NCBI RefSeq assembly: GCF_003171515.1
Contig: NC_089394.1
Span: forward strand, 1,240,001 to 1,304,000
Length of the DNA: 64,000 nt
Direction: 5' to 3'
Source: Pyrenophora tritici-repentis
Taxonomy: Eukaryota > Ascomycota > Dothideomycetes > Pleosporales > Pleosporaceae
Shown here piece after piece: positions 31,055 to 42,193 of this stretch. Position 1 is the stretch's first letter. Each line of letters begins with the position of its first letter. Below the pieces are notes generated by a model. That model was not told where the DNA came from, ran no database searches, and worked only from the letters and a program-made list of their open reading frames with translations. The position numbers were made by a program, and so were the translations under genes.

Positions 31055-32712
31055 AGATTTGGGCCCATATCATGAGGCAATCCAACCGGGAAAGGAAACC
31101 ACAAAATCTGTGACCGATGCCACAGCGCCAACAATTGCCGCGTGGTCCATCACACACGAGCATGACGTTGGTATGCCTTGAACCTTTAGTGTGTCTAGCG
31201 GCAATAGGGCTCCGGGTAGGTCCGCACGGCGGCATTGCCGGCTAGGTACCCGCAGTCACCGCGGCTGTTCAAGCACATCACAACGGGCCATTTCGAGGCG
31301 ACCAGCGATCGCAAATTCGCTTTATTGCGGCGCAATCGCAGTAATGCGTACTATCTTCCACCAATGTCACCATATGAGTCACGTCATTTCGAATCGCGTG
31401 GGAGGGCCCGGATACATATATGCGCTAATACGGGCTTGTAGTATATTGCGATGTTGTGGTCCGCGGAGCGCACGCCAAGAAGTCATTCTAAGCATACGTG
31501 CTCGTCTATATATTGTTTACAACCAAAAGAAGCTCCAAGCACGTGTGGACGTGCTCTCCACCTGCCGAACTTAAAGAGTGATCCTATCCAGAATTCTGTT
31601 CATCTCCATCCATCTCCTTCCACACAAGGCCCGATTGCTCATTCAACGCACTGGATCAACCTGACCATACCATCATTGCCACGTCAACGCTCATCACTCA
31701 GGGCTGATTCCCATTGTATCACGCCCAACCTGCACCCCCTACCTCGTGTGATGGCCCCCAAAAGACTGCGTGCCTTTACCATCCGCTTCCTTCGCCAGCT
31801 TCGCCACCTGTGCCGCACTCTGACATAAGTCACCTGCGGGGCATCTGCAGGGTATTTTAGCCAGCCGCTGAAATTGTTTGGAACAAAGGAAGTGCCGGCA
31901 CGACTAGATTAACACAGGCCGGCGGCGCAAGGCGCGCAATACATTAAAAATGTGGGAGGCAAAGCCTTTGTTCGCTCAGCCTCGCGCATCGATGATGTAG
32001 GGGTAGTAGTCTAAGAATGAATACGAAAGATGGAGCTTTGACCGGTAATTTCTTGAGTAACCGACCCTTTGGTAGGGAAACTAGGCCTAGCCGATTATAC
32101 ATGGGGACGAATTTGCGACTACTCAGGTCGGCGATGTAATAATAGCGTGTACACGGTTACCTACCTACGCTAGGACATCACTTGGTACGAGCAGGTAAAC
32201 CCATCAAAGCCCATGCATCTAGAATCCCATCTCCACACAAGTAGCACGGTAGTCGTATTTCTCGGCACAACTTCCAATCCCAGTGTCCTCATCCCTGGGG
32301 AGCTTTGGCGCTTCTCCTTTCTTCCTCGTGTTGCGCGTGCATGGCGCGTTTTATTATGGATACGCAGCGTCGATCTTGGGATGGGTATGAAGCCCTCCTA
32401 CAGCCCACGAGCCAGAGCGGGTCCTCGATACCGCGCGTAGCCGCTGCACGACCTCGACCCTCACGATGCGTAGGCGCGAAAGGGATCTACATGCCTACAG
32501 CCCAAGAAATGCCGGTGTATAGGTAGTGCACCTGCAGCGCGGAAGCTAGAGGATCCGTTCTCGGGACTTTGCGCGGGAATACAATGTGTGTATGTATGTT
32601 GTGGGAAGGTGTGGCTGCAGATGCAGTGTCATGCTTGGGGTGGATGCTGTTTGGAAGCTTCTATGACTATGCGCGAACTACACGAGAATGTTTGCATGTC
32701 GTGACACGGTAC
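31055..32712. other. No recognisable gene
   Basis: Scattered open frames (31191-31574, 31451-31828, 32213-32440) lack known motifs and mutually overlap. It ends at the TA target of the nested Tc1 element. Confidence 0.4.
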
Positions 32713-32714
32713 TA

Positions 32715-32890
32715 CAGTCGGGTGACAAAAAGAAAGAGACTTTTTAAAAGTTAACTTTTTCTAAGCTCTATATCTAAAGAACTAGACTACCTAGACTAAT
32801 ACATCTTGATTTTTTAGAAAGTTAAGAACCTTCTCGTTAGGTAAGGTTACTATAAGATATACTTAGTAGGCAAAATAAAGCTAATCTAAG
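32715..32890 (+). repeat. Left terminal inverted repeat region of the Tc1 element
   Basis: Pairs with about 49210-49369. The first 60 bp match at about 90 percent by eye, then less. It ends at the copia A target CTAAG. Confidence 0.85.
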
Positions 32891-33107
32891 TGTCAGATAT
32901 TCACTCTTATCTGGAATACTGATGAAATGGGTAATGATCGTGATGATATTGATTATTGATTGTGTTTTTGGTTCTGTCTACGGTTGTGGGCACACCTGGG
33001 GGGTGCCAAGCCTTCCTGTGATCCGATTGGCTCTCTCAGATGCCGGGTCGCGCTAGTCTAACCCAGCGTCTGTACGCTCTCATCTTCAACAGTGCTATTA
33101 TCTGACA
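32891..33107 (-). repeat. 3' LTR of copia A
   Basis: 217 bp, same as 37986-38202. The purine tract GAAGGGGTG (minus strand) adjoins it at 33108-33116. Confidence 0.94.
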
Positions 33108-33157
33108 CACCCCTTCAGCTTGGACGCTCTTCACGCTTGCAAGCTGGGCACTTAGTC

Positions 33158-36100
33158 CTACTCAAGGCTTACCACGAGATTTTCAAGTTTCTCTTGAATT
33201 TCTTCGAGCGGTGCCGAGTTTCTCGCCAGGATTTCCTTAGCGGGGACTAGTCCTAGTTGTTCTAGGAATTCTGGCCATTTGTTTGGTGGCAATGATTTGG
33301 TGAGACCGTCGGCGATCATATCCGCGGTAGGTATGTACTCTACGGAGATCCGGCCTGTCGACACCTCCTGTCTGATCCAGTGATTGTGTATGTCGACATG
33401 TCTGAGTTTGGTTTGAAGCTTTGAGACCTCCTCGGTGACTAGGCGAATAGTCTGTTTGTTGTCGCATTGAATAGTGATACTAGGGGTGTCAAGCTGGATA
33501 TTCAGCTCCTTGAGGAGACGGGACAGGAATAGAGCTTCCTTGGCTACTTGAGATAGAGCGAGGAGCTCGGCTTCTGTCGTTGATGTTGTGACAGTGTCTT
33601 GTTTGTTAGCTTTCCATGCGATGAGTCCATTGAAGAGCTTGATCGCGTAGCCCTGTGAGCTCTTCCTGTCTAGGGTATTGTCGGCAAAGGAAGCATCGCT
33701 GGCTATCTGTAGTCCAGCGCCTCCTCCGAGTTGTAGCGCGAGGTGCTTTGTCGCTAGTAGATATTGGAGGACTCGGTCGGCAGCGTCATGGTGCTCCGGT
33801 CCTGGGTTGGAGAGAAAGCGGGCGAGCCGCGACGTCGCAAAGGCGATGTCTGGTCTAGTGGTCACGGCTGCGAAGAGGAGCGAGCCTATCTTGCGCTGGT
33901 ATTTGTTGATCTCTGATGGGGAGGCGAGGCCGTCTCTTGGTAGTAGTTCGGCAGTCGCCATCGGCGTGTCGTGTCTAATGTCGGTACGGTCGGCCAGTCT
34001 GCTGATCTTGTCTGCGTAGGCCGCCTGCGATAGCTGGATCGTCCGCGCCTTTCGGTCTCGGATAATCTCGACGCCGAGGAACCATTGTAAGTCGTTTCCC
34101 CAGTAAAGAGGTATCTGTCCTGGAGGCGGGCAATTGCCTGCTGGGCGGATTGCTCCATGTCTTTGTGGTATGCGAGTATGATGTCGTCCACGTAGAAGAA
34201 GATAATGATGCCGTCTTTGATGAGACAGCAGGGTTCGTGCGGTACTTCCTGGAACCCGAGTTCTTTGAGAGTGCCTGTGAACTCTTTCTGCCAGAGGAGC
34301 GGGGATATGCGCAGTCCATACAATGCCTTGTTGAGCTTAAGTATAGTGCCTGGCTTCTGATGGCCGCGTGGCATTCTCATGAATACTTCTCGGTCTATTG
34401 TCGCATGCACGAAGGCGTTTGCCACGTCGTACTGTTTGAGCTCTAGGTCGTACTTTGCCGCAATTGCGGTTAGCATTCGGAACGACCGGCTTGCGAGTGT
34501 TGCCGCGTAGGTGTCTTGCGATGTGATGTTTCGCTGCTGATCACCGCGGACGACTAGTCGTGCCTTGCACTTGAGTAGTCGGTGATGCTTGTCAAGTTTG
34601 TAGGTGTATACCCACATGCAGCCCAGGATTTGTTGTCCTGTTTGCTTGATTTTCTTTATGGGGAACTCTGTCCATGAGTTCATTTGATAGTGGCTTGCTA
34701 GATGGGACTGTTCTGCTTCTTTGAATAGTTCTCCCATTGGGTGGTCCTCAAGCTTAGTTCGGCATGTTGGCAGAGGTGGTAGCTGGCTGCGATGGGGCTT
34801 CAAGCCTTTGGCGAGCATTCTCACAATCGCAGCCTTGTCCATAGCTACTCCTCTGTATTCTCCAACCTTTCCGGCCTGGGTACCCGCCATGAACGCTGCT
34901 GCCCATGGGGCAGTCTTAGGGGTTCCTTGTCGATCCTTCTCATCTAGCGATGCTCCTGCCATTAGCCGCGCGAGCAACGCTGCGGGTGGCGGTGTCGCCG
35001 GAGGTGTCGGGTAGCTGTCCCGGATTTTTCTCCCTTGATAGTATCCTGGCTGGTCGCCCTCGCTGTCCTGAGCGAGTGACTCCTCCGGTGGACTGTCCTC
35101 ATAGAAGGACTCCGTCTCTGGTTGCTGCGCTGGTGTTGGCAGCTCAATGGTCCTCACGTGTGTCGCGATTTCTTCTAGCGTATTGTGCATGAGGTTGTCC
35201 ATTAGGTCTTCGGTTTTGCCATCGAAAATTGACTGTTCGTCGAAGACGACGTCTCTAGTGCTCATCACTTTGGCGAGTGACGGTATCCAGATTCGGTAGA
35301 TGTTTGATGACCGGTATCCGACTAGGTATCCGATCCATGCCTTTGGGTCGAGGCGTTGTAGGCGCGACTTCCCTCTGTGGGTGTCGTCTGTCATGGCGAA
35401 AGCTTTGCAGCCATATGCCTTAAGGTGAGTGAGGTTTGGTTTTCGGAGAGATGTGACTATTCCGTTGCTGAAAGCTACTCGTGTGAAGAAGACTTCGTAT
35501 GGTGTCTTCCAGTGATTGTTGTAGTTTGGGGTTCTGTTGTAGAGATAGACTGCGGCTCGAGTGATTTCTGGCCACAGTTCCCAAGAGAGATTGGCGTCAA
35601 GTCGCATTGCGCGTGCCTTCTCCTTGTTTACACCCCCTGAGCGCTCGGCTCCACCGTTTTGTGCCTGTGTGTCTGGGGCTGAGGGCTCGACTCTGATGCC
35701 CTGTGTTGCCAGCCATCGCTCGACATCTGGCTTAACAGTTGTGATCTCGTTGTCAGACTCTATGGTCTTAACGGATATGTTGTAATGGTTCTTCATAAAT
35801 AAGAAGAAAGTTGTGAGCAGCCGGATAATGGACTTGGCTGTCCGGTTGTCGGTAAAGTATAGGTCCCATTGGAGGCCTGAGAAACGATCGGTAATGAGCA
35901 TTTGGCTCTTCTCTTTTGTGATCGCCTGGACTTCGTATGTATGGAAGTCGATAGCAAGTCGCTCTCCTGGGCCTTCGTCGTTTGTTCGTGGTAGGCGTCG
36001 TATCTGTCTCTTGGACTTGGCTCTTCCGCAGGAGTCGCATTGTACTGTCGTCACCCCTTGAACTCGCACCCCCTCAGACTGCTGCACGAGATGCTCGATT

Positions 36101-36663
36101 GCTGCTGGTCCTGGGTGGCCGAGTCTCTTGTGCCATAGCATCGCTGAAGCCTTCTTTGGTCCTCTCTGCGTGCGTGTTGTGATGGCTCTTGTATGGACAA
36201 ATGCCTGGGGTAGAGGACTGTACTCTAATACCCACTGGCCAAAGGTTTCTGAGAGGTTGCCAATAACTTGATCGTCTGGTCCTCGTAGGTTAGTTGGGTT
36301 TGATTTGGTATCCCACCAGATTCCTCTCTGCCGTAGCAGTCGGAAGGACACTAGATTGCATACGATCTCTGGGCAGATTGCCACATCTCGCAGCACTAGC
36401 TTTGTTGTCCCATGCTGATGTTGCAGCGTGATGTCTGTGGTCCCGTATCCCCGTATCCAAATCTTTATACTACCAGCCCATATGTAGTCTCCTAATGATG
36501 ACGGGCGGTAGTTGTATATCCGATCTGGATTGTTTGTGATGTGGCACGTCGCTCCTGAATCGAGAATGAATGATCGTGCGAGAGGGTACGTGTGCTCGGC
36601 TGTCCCACTCCGTGCGATGGTAGTGAGCGCGGCGTCTACGTCCGTAATCTTTCGGCCTTCTAG
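33158..36663 (-). pseudogene. pol: Copia A pol, one frameshift in the RT region
   Basis: Continues the gag frame after its TGA. Protease ILDSGATCHIT is near 36560. Integrase has HKRLGHPG..CDSCGRAKSKRQ and the catalytic stretch AIDFHTYE, TIESDNE, GGAERSGG. RT has FFYVDDIILAYHK, and RNase H has SDASFADNTLDRKSSQGYAIKLF. At 34098-34101 a run of four C (G on the coding strand) appears to have lost one base relative to copia B, where the frame reads TGGDDLQWFLG; the frame shifts there, and the C-terminal part (33158-33961) is open in the other frame. Otherwise no stops. The copy probably cannot make full Pol unless ribosomes slip at the G run. Confidence 0.88.
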
Positions 36664-37950
36664 TCATTCGATTGGTGACTGAGAGAGATCTGGGGTCGGT
36701 GTATGTGATTGCTTCAGCACTGGTGTGCGAGTACGGGGTCTGCTTTGTCCGCGGATTAGCCCTTGAAACGATGAATCATGTATGCGTCTGAACTTAATGA
36801 GCTCGCTTATTGTCTCATTAGGTTGCCACCATTCTGGGGCAGTCTCTGGGTAGAGATAAAAGCATGTTCTGATGCTATGATGTTGTCCACATGCTTGGCA
36901 TTGTACTCCAGCAGTGGTGAAAGAGTCTTGTTCTGAAGATCTCTTAAGCGTGGACTTTGTGCTTCCAGCTTGTACGTTGGTATTGGGGTCTGCCCCAGTT
37001 CGGCGTTGTTTACGAGGACGTCCCCGGTACGTTGTTAGCGGGGTCTGCCCCGGTTTCATTTTTGTCGATGGCGCGGATTTCGAACTATGAGGCGTCCCTG
37101 ATAGCTCCTGGTCGTATTCACCGCCAGCAAGAGTTGATCCATATGGTCCATCGTAAGCTGCCATAGCTGCTTTGTGCTTCCCTGATCTAAGGGGATGGTT
37201 TATCATCATATGCTCTCGGAACCGTTTCATCATCTCCTTCCGGCTCATGCCTACTGCCCCACGACCATTATCCTGAAAATTGGTGGCCCATATGGGTGCA
37301 GTTTTATTGACGGCTGCCAGGAAGTCTTTTGTTGTTGTGCTAAGCTGGGATAGCTCGGGGACATTGTACGTCTCCGCGTGGGTTGCGGCTTGGTCATACT
37401 CAGCCAGCCACGTGTCCCATTGCGCCGCGCTTCTCATGGGCCGTAGGGCCGCAAGATAGCGCTCGCGTGCTCGGTCTTTCTCAGTCTCGTCATCAACCCC
37501 AACGGTCAGTTGTAGGTTGGCAATCCACTCGCGTAATGTCTTGTCTGGGAGACAGCATGTGCGTAGTAGGTGTGGTGACACGCTTGATTGAATCAAGGTC
37601 ATGATATGTTGGAAGCTCGATTGCTCCTTTTCGTACCGGTGTCGGTCGCTCTTGTACTGCTCCATCGACATACGATAGTACTCAAGATCTTCTTTGAATG
37701 CCTTTTGCCCGCTGCTAGACAGCTCGCTTAGGCGCTCTGGTTCTCCAATGCCAGCAGCTGCTTGGTAGTTAGCGAATACTGGGATTCTAATGTCTTTTGG
37801 CTCCCGTAGGGGCTGAGTGGTAGATTTTGGGTTAATCTTATCCCAAATATTGTGCGCTACGCAACGCGCTTGTAGTTGCAGCATCCATCCGGTGTAGTCT
37901 GACTGGTCGCGTAAAGTCACGGTCGCGTCGCGGGTGGTAAATGTGGTCAT
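36664..37950 (-). CDS. gag: Copia A Gag
   Basis: 428 aa, ATG at 37950, TGA at 36666-36664. The N-terminal copia Gag region is DATVTLRDQSDYTGWMLQL. A zinc knuckle of the variant spacing C-x2-C-x3-H-x4-C (CQACGQHHSIRTC) lies about 60 residues before the end. The stop context is GAA-TGA-CTA-GAA and the frame stays open into pol, so Gag-Pol should arise by readthrough. TGA-CTA is a known high-readthrough context in eukaryotes. Confidence 0.9.
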   Translation of the reverse strand: MTTFTTRDATVTLRDQSDYTGWMLQLQARCVAHNIWDKINPKSTTQPLREPKDIRIPVFANYQAAAGIGEPERLSELSSSGQKAFKEDLEYYRMSMEQYKSDRHRYEKEQSSFQHIMTLIQSSVSPHLLRTCCLPDKTLREWIANLQLTVGVDDETEKDRARERYLAALRPMRSAAQWDTWLAEYDQAATHAETYNVPELSQLSTTTKDFLAAVNKTAPIWATNFQDNGRGAVGMSRKEMMKRFREHMMINHPLRSGKHKAAMAAYDGPYGSTLAGGEYDQELSGTPHSSKSAPSTKMKPGQTPLTTYRGRPRKQRRTGADPNTNVQAGSTKSTLKRSSEQDSFTTAGVQCQACGQHHSIRTCFYLYPETAPEWWQPNETISELIKFRRIHDSSFQGLIRGQSRPRTRTPVLKQSHTPTPDLSQSPIE

Positions 37951-37970
37951 TTTGGTAAGTAGGTAAAGGT

Positions 37971-37985
37971 AGTGAGACTCTTAAT
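37971..37985 (-). other. Copia A primer site matching half tRNA-Lys(CUU)
   Basis: AGTGAGACTCTTAAT directly abuts the 5' LTR. TGAGACTCTTAAT is the anticodon stem-loop of eukaryotic tRNA-Lys(CUU) ending at tRNA position 39, the same cut point used by the copia half tRNA-Met primer. The same 15 nt occur in copia B. Confidence 0.7.
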
Positions 37986-38202
37986 TGTCAGATATTCACT
38001 CTTATCTGGAATACTGATGAAATGGGTAATGATCGTGATGATATTGATTATTGATTGTGTTTTTGGTTCTGTCTACGGTTGTGGGCACACCTGGGGGGTG
38101 CCAAGCCTTCCTGTGATCCGATTGGCTCTCTCAGATGCCGGGTCGCGCTAGTCTAACCCAGCGTCTGTACGCTCTCATCTTCAACAGTGCTATTATCTGA
38201 CA
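37986..38202 (-). repeat. 5' LTR of copia A
   Basis: 217 bp, same as 32891-33107. Confidence 0.94.
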
Positions 38203-38220
38203 CTAAGGCAGTAAAAGTAG

Positions 38221-38384
38221 TGTCAGATTAGATGAGATATTGCACAAAAGTGATGGATGTTCATGATTGATTGTATTGTTCTCTGTTCTAAGGTGCGCGC
38301 TGAGAGTTTTGTTCTGCTAAGACGCTAACCCATTATTAGCTAGCGGTGTCGGCACTTTCGGCTCGACACGCCTGCTATCTGACA
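38221..38384 (-). repeat. 3' LTR of copia B
   Basis: 164 bp, same as 43592-43755; the purine tract GAGGGGGTG (minus strand) adjoins it. Confidence 0.94.
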
Positions 38385-38529
38385 CACCCCCTCAGCTTGG
38401 AAGGCATATTGCAAGCTGCATAAACTGGTTGATCGATCCTACATAATGAGGCCTTCCAGTTGCTCTTGCACCTCCTTAAGCTCAATCTCTCTGAGCGGGG
38501 CTTCTTCGCGCTCGACGAGTCCCAGTTGA

Positions 38530-38657
38530 CAGACTCCGCAACAATCAATCGGATCGGCATGATTGATTCCTATCTAGGTTAAAGGCTGCCTAATGAAGTA
38601 ATTCTTTAACCTATATAGGAATCAATCATGTCAATCGATTGATTGTTGCGGAGTCTG
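38530..38657. mobile_element. hAT-type MITE, copy 1 (128 bp)
   Basis: Ends CAGACTCCGCAACAATCAAT and its reverse complement. The 8-bp duplication CCAGTTGA lies at 38522-38529 and 38658-38665. Almost the whole element folds as one hairpin. It differs from copies 2 and 3 at about three positions. It is inserted in the C-terminal pol codons of copia B. Confidence 0.95.
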
Positions 38658-40282
38658 CCAGTTGATCAAGGAACCTGGCCCATTTATTGGCTGGCAGTGG
38701 CTTTGTGAACCCGTCTGCGATCATGTTGTCAGACGGCACATACTCTACCTTGATCACCTTTCGGGTAACCTCTTGTCGTAGCCAGTGATTGTGTATATCA
38801 ACGTGCCGAAGTTTTGTTTGAAGTTTGGCTACGTCCTCTGTGACTAGTCGGATGGTCTGTTGGTTGTCGCATTTGATTGTGATTGTTGGATCGCTCAGAG
38901 TTACCCGAAGCTCCCTCAGCAGTCGCGACGTGAATATGGCCTCCTTGGCCACCTGGGAAAGAGCAAGTAATTCTGCTTCCGTGGTTGAAGTAGTAACGGT
39001 ATCCTGCTTGCTTGCTCTCCAGGAGATGAGGCCGCCAAACAGCTTAATGGCGTAGCCTTGTGAGCTCTTCCTGTCCAGGGTGTTGTCTGCAAATGATGCG
39101 TCACTTGCTACTTGAAGACCTTCACCTGTGCCTAGCTCCAGAGCTAGGTTCATTGTCTTTCTTAGGTAGAGTAGTACGCGGTCCGCTGCCTCTTGATGTT
39201 CTATGCTTGGATTGACTAGGAACCGAGCGAGGCGCGATGTTGCGAAGGCGATGTCGGGTCTTGTGGTGACTGCTGCGAACAGCAGAGATCCAATCTTGCG
39301 TTGGTACTTGCTGACTTCAGCTGGTGCTGCGAGTCCTTTTCGTGGTCGGAGTTCGATGCCTGACATTGGCGTATCATGCCTTACATTTTGGTGGTTGATG
39401 AGTTGACTGATTTTGTCGACGTATGCAGCTTGAGATAGCTGTATGGTCTTCTGCTTGCGATTGCGCATGACCTCTACGCCGAGAAACCACTGTAAGTCGT
39501 CTCCTCCCGTACAAGCGTATTTTTCTTGGATCCGGTTTATGGCCTTCATTGCCTCTGATTCTTGCTTTGAATGGTACGCAACGATGATATCGTCCACATA
39601 GAAGAAGATGATAACTCCGTCCTTGATCATGCAGCATGGCTCCTGTGGTATTTGTTGAAACCCTATCGAAGCAAGAGTTGCGGTGAATTCTTTCTGCCAC
39701 AGTGATGGTGAGATCCGGAGCCCGTAGAGTGCCTTTTGCACTTTGAGTAGAGTGCCAGGCTTCTGATATCCTTTTGGCATCCTCATGTATATTTCTCTGT
39801 CGATTGCAGCATGCACAAAAGCATTAGTGACGTCGTATTGCTTCAGCTCAAGATCGTATTTGGCGGCGATTGCCATGAGCATTCTGAATGAGCGTCCTGC
39901 CAATGTTGCTGCATATGTGTCTTGGGAGGTTATGTTGCGTTGTTGATCTCCCCTTACCACCAATCTTGCCTTGCATTTGATGAGGCGGTGATGCTTGTCG
40001 AGTTTGTAGGTGTATACCCACATACAGTCTAGAATCTGGTGCCCTGCTCGTTTGACTGGTGATGCTTGGACCTCAGTCCATGACTTCATTTGTTGGTGAC
40101 TCTGAAGGTGTGTCTTTTCTGCTTCCTTGAACATTTCGTATAGTGGATGGTCTTCTAGCTTTGAGTATGCTGTTGGGAGTGGCGGTAGCTGGTTGCGATG
40201 GGGCTTGATTCCCTTGGATAGCAGTCTCTTCACCTGAGCCTTATCGATTGGCTTTCCTTCGTGTTGACCAATGTGTCCTGAT

Positions 40283-40410
40283 CAGACTCCGCAACAATCA
40301 ATCGGATCGGCATGATTGATTCCTATCTAGGTTAAAGGCTGCCTAATAAAGTAACTCTTTAACCTATATAGGAATCAATCATGTCGATCGATTGATTGTT
40401 GCGGAGTCTG
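40283..40410. mobile_element. hAT-type MITE, copy 2 (128 bp)
   Basis: Same ends as copy 1. The 8-bp duplication GTCCTGAT lies at 40275-40282 and 40411-40418. No difference from copy 3 was seen. It interrupts copia B pol between integrase and RT. Confidence 0.95.
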
Positions 40411-42193
40411 GTCCTGATTCGGTGCCGGCCATGAATGCGGCTGCCCATGGACTGGTCATTGATGTTGATTGGTTGGACATGTTCGTCATATCCTCGTTGT
40501 TCACCTCTCCTTGAACTAGCAAGGCCACAGGTGGAGGAGTTGGTGGCGGGGTTAGATATGCCTCTACCACCTTCCTTCCTTGGTGGTATCTGGTTTTCTG
40601 AGTGCGCGGGCTCTCTTCCTGCGTCGTATCGTCCTCGTAGAACGTCTCGGTTTCTGGTTGTTGGCTCTGAGTACCTGGGAGTTCGACTGTTCTCACCCAA
40701 GTTGCGATTTCCTCTAGGGTGTTGTGCATGAGATTGTCCATCAGGTCCTCAGTCTTGCCGTTGAAGATTGTGTCTTCGTCAAACACTACGTCGCGAGTGC
40801 TGATTACCTTTGCCATGGATGGGATCCATATGCGGTAAATGTTCGTTGACTGGTATCCCACTAGGTATCCAATCCAGGCCTTCGGATCTAGTCTCTGTAG
40901 CCTGGACTTTCCTCTGTGGGTGTCGTCTGTCATTGCGAAAGCCTTACACCCATATGCTTTTAGGTGAGCTTGATTTGGTTTTCGAGGTCCGGTGACTATG
41001 CCGTTGATGGCAGCTGCGCGTGTAAAGAATATTTCGTATGGTGTCTTCCAATTGTTTGGGTAATTTGGCGTTCGATTGTATAGGTATACCGCCGCTCTGG
41101 TAGTTTCTGGCCAGAGTTCCCATGGAAGGTTTGCATCCAGTCGAATTGCGCGTGCCTTTTCTTTTATAACACCCCCTGAGCGCTCAGCTCCTCCGTTTTG
41201 AGCTTGAGTATCTGGAGCGGAGGGCTCGAGTTTGATTGATAGGGACGTGCACCATTTTTCGACCTCTTGTTTGACGGTAACGATCTCGTTGTCAGTCTCG
41301 ATGACTTTGACTGTGATGTTGAATTGTTTCTTCATGAACTGGACGAAGAGGCCTAGGAGGCGAATGATTGAGCGAGCCGGTCTGTTGTCCTTGAAGTAGA
41401 AGTCCCATGTGTATCGGGACCGTCGGCAAGTGACCAGCATTTGGCTCTTCTCCTTGGTGAAACTGCCGTCCTCATACTCATGGAAGTCGATGGCTACCCT
41501 TTCACCTGGCCCTTCGTCGTTCAGTCTGGGCGTCCTGCGTATTTGTCGTTTCGATTTTGACCTGCCGCAGGCGTCACACTCCACGGTAGTGATGCCCTTG
41601 ATCCTCACCCCCTCAGATTGCTGCACGAGGTGCTCGATCGCGGACGGCCCGGGATGTCCGAGTCGTTTGTGCCATAATATGGCAGTAGCCTTTTGTGGTG
41701 ATCGTTTGGCTCGATTCATACGCACATGAAAGGCTGAAGTTGATGTAGTAGGTGGCTCGATAACCCATTGCCCATAGTGTTCCGATAAGGTGGCAATGGT
41801 TGAACCATCCCATCGTCGTAGGCTTGTCGGGTCTTCTCGATTGTCCCACCATATACCTTGTCTTCGGAGCAGCCTGAATGATACGAGGCTGCAGAGGAAG
41901 TCTGGGCACCAGGCAACATTGCTCAGGTGTAGAATTTGTTTGCCCTGAGCCCTCTCTGCCGTCACCTTGACTGCTCCGTATCCTTGTATCCAAACCCTTG
42001 AGTTGCCAGCCCAAATGTAATCTCCCATCGCAGGCGGGCGTACGTCTTCGAGCCTTGAGAGGTTGTTGCAGATGTGCGTCGTCGAGCCAGAATCCAGGAT
42101 GAATGCATCCTTTAATGGGTATCCTTGATTGCTCGCATTGAATGCCGCTTTCATCATGCCCTCGTCCAGCCTCGAGATCTCGCGTCCATCTAG

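Larger units (their letters stand above)
32891..38202 (-). mobile_element. Ty1/copia retrotransposon A (5,312 bp)
   Basis: 217-bp LTRs (TGTCAGATATTC..TATCTGACA) at 32891-33107 and 37986-38202 show no difference when compared. The target duplication CTAAG lies at 32886-32890 and 38203-38207. On the minus strand: primer site, gag, in-frame TGA, then pol with protease-integrase-RT-RNase H order, which defines copia. Pol carries one frameshift. It is inserted into the left part of the Tc1 element. Confidence 0.95.
38439..42193 (-). pseudogene. pol: Copia B pol, interrupted by two MITEs
   Basis: Continues the gag frame after TGA at 42196-42194. Protease ILDSGSTTHIC, integrase HKRLGHPG..CDACGRSKSKRQ, catalytic AIDFHEYE, VIETDNE, GGAERSGG; RT FFYVDDIIVAYHS; RNase H SDASFADNTLDRKSSQ. 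The MITE at 40283-40410 (plus 8-bp duplication) cuts between integrase and RT. The MITE at 38530-38657 cuts 30 codons before the native stop at 38441-38439. If each MITE and one duplication copy is ignored the frame is continuous, so the MITEs are the only visible lesions. As is, the two halves end in MITE-encoded residues (DSATINR). Confidence 0.9.
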
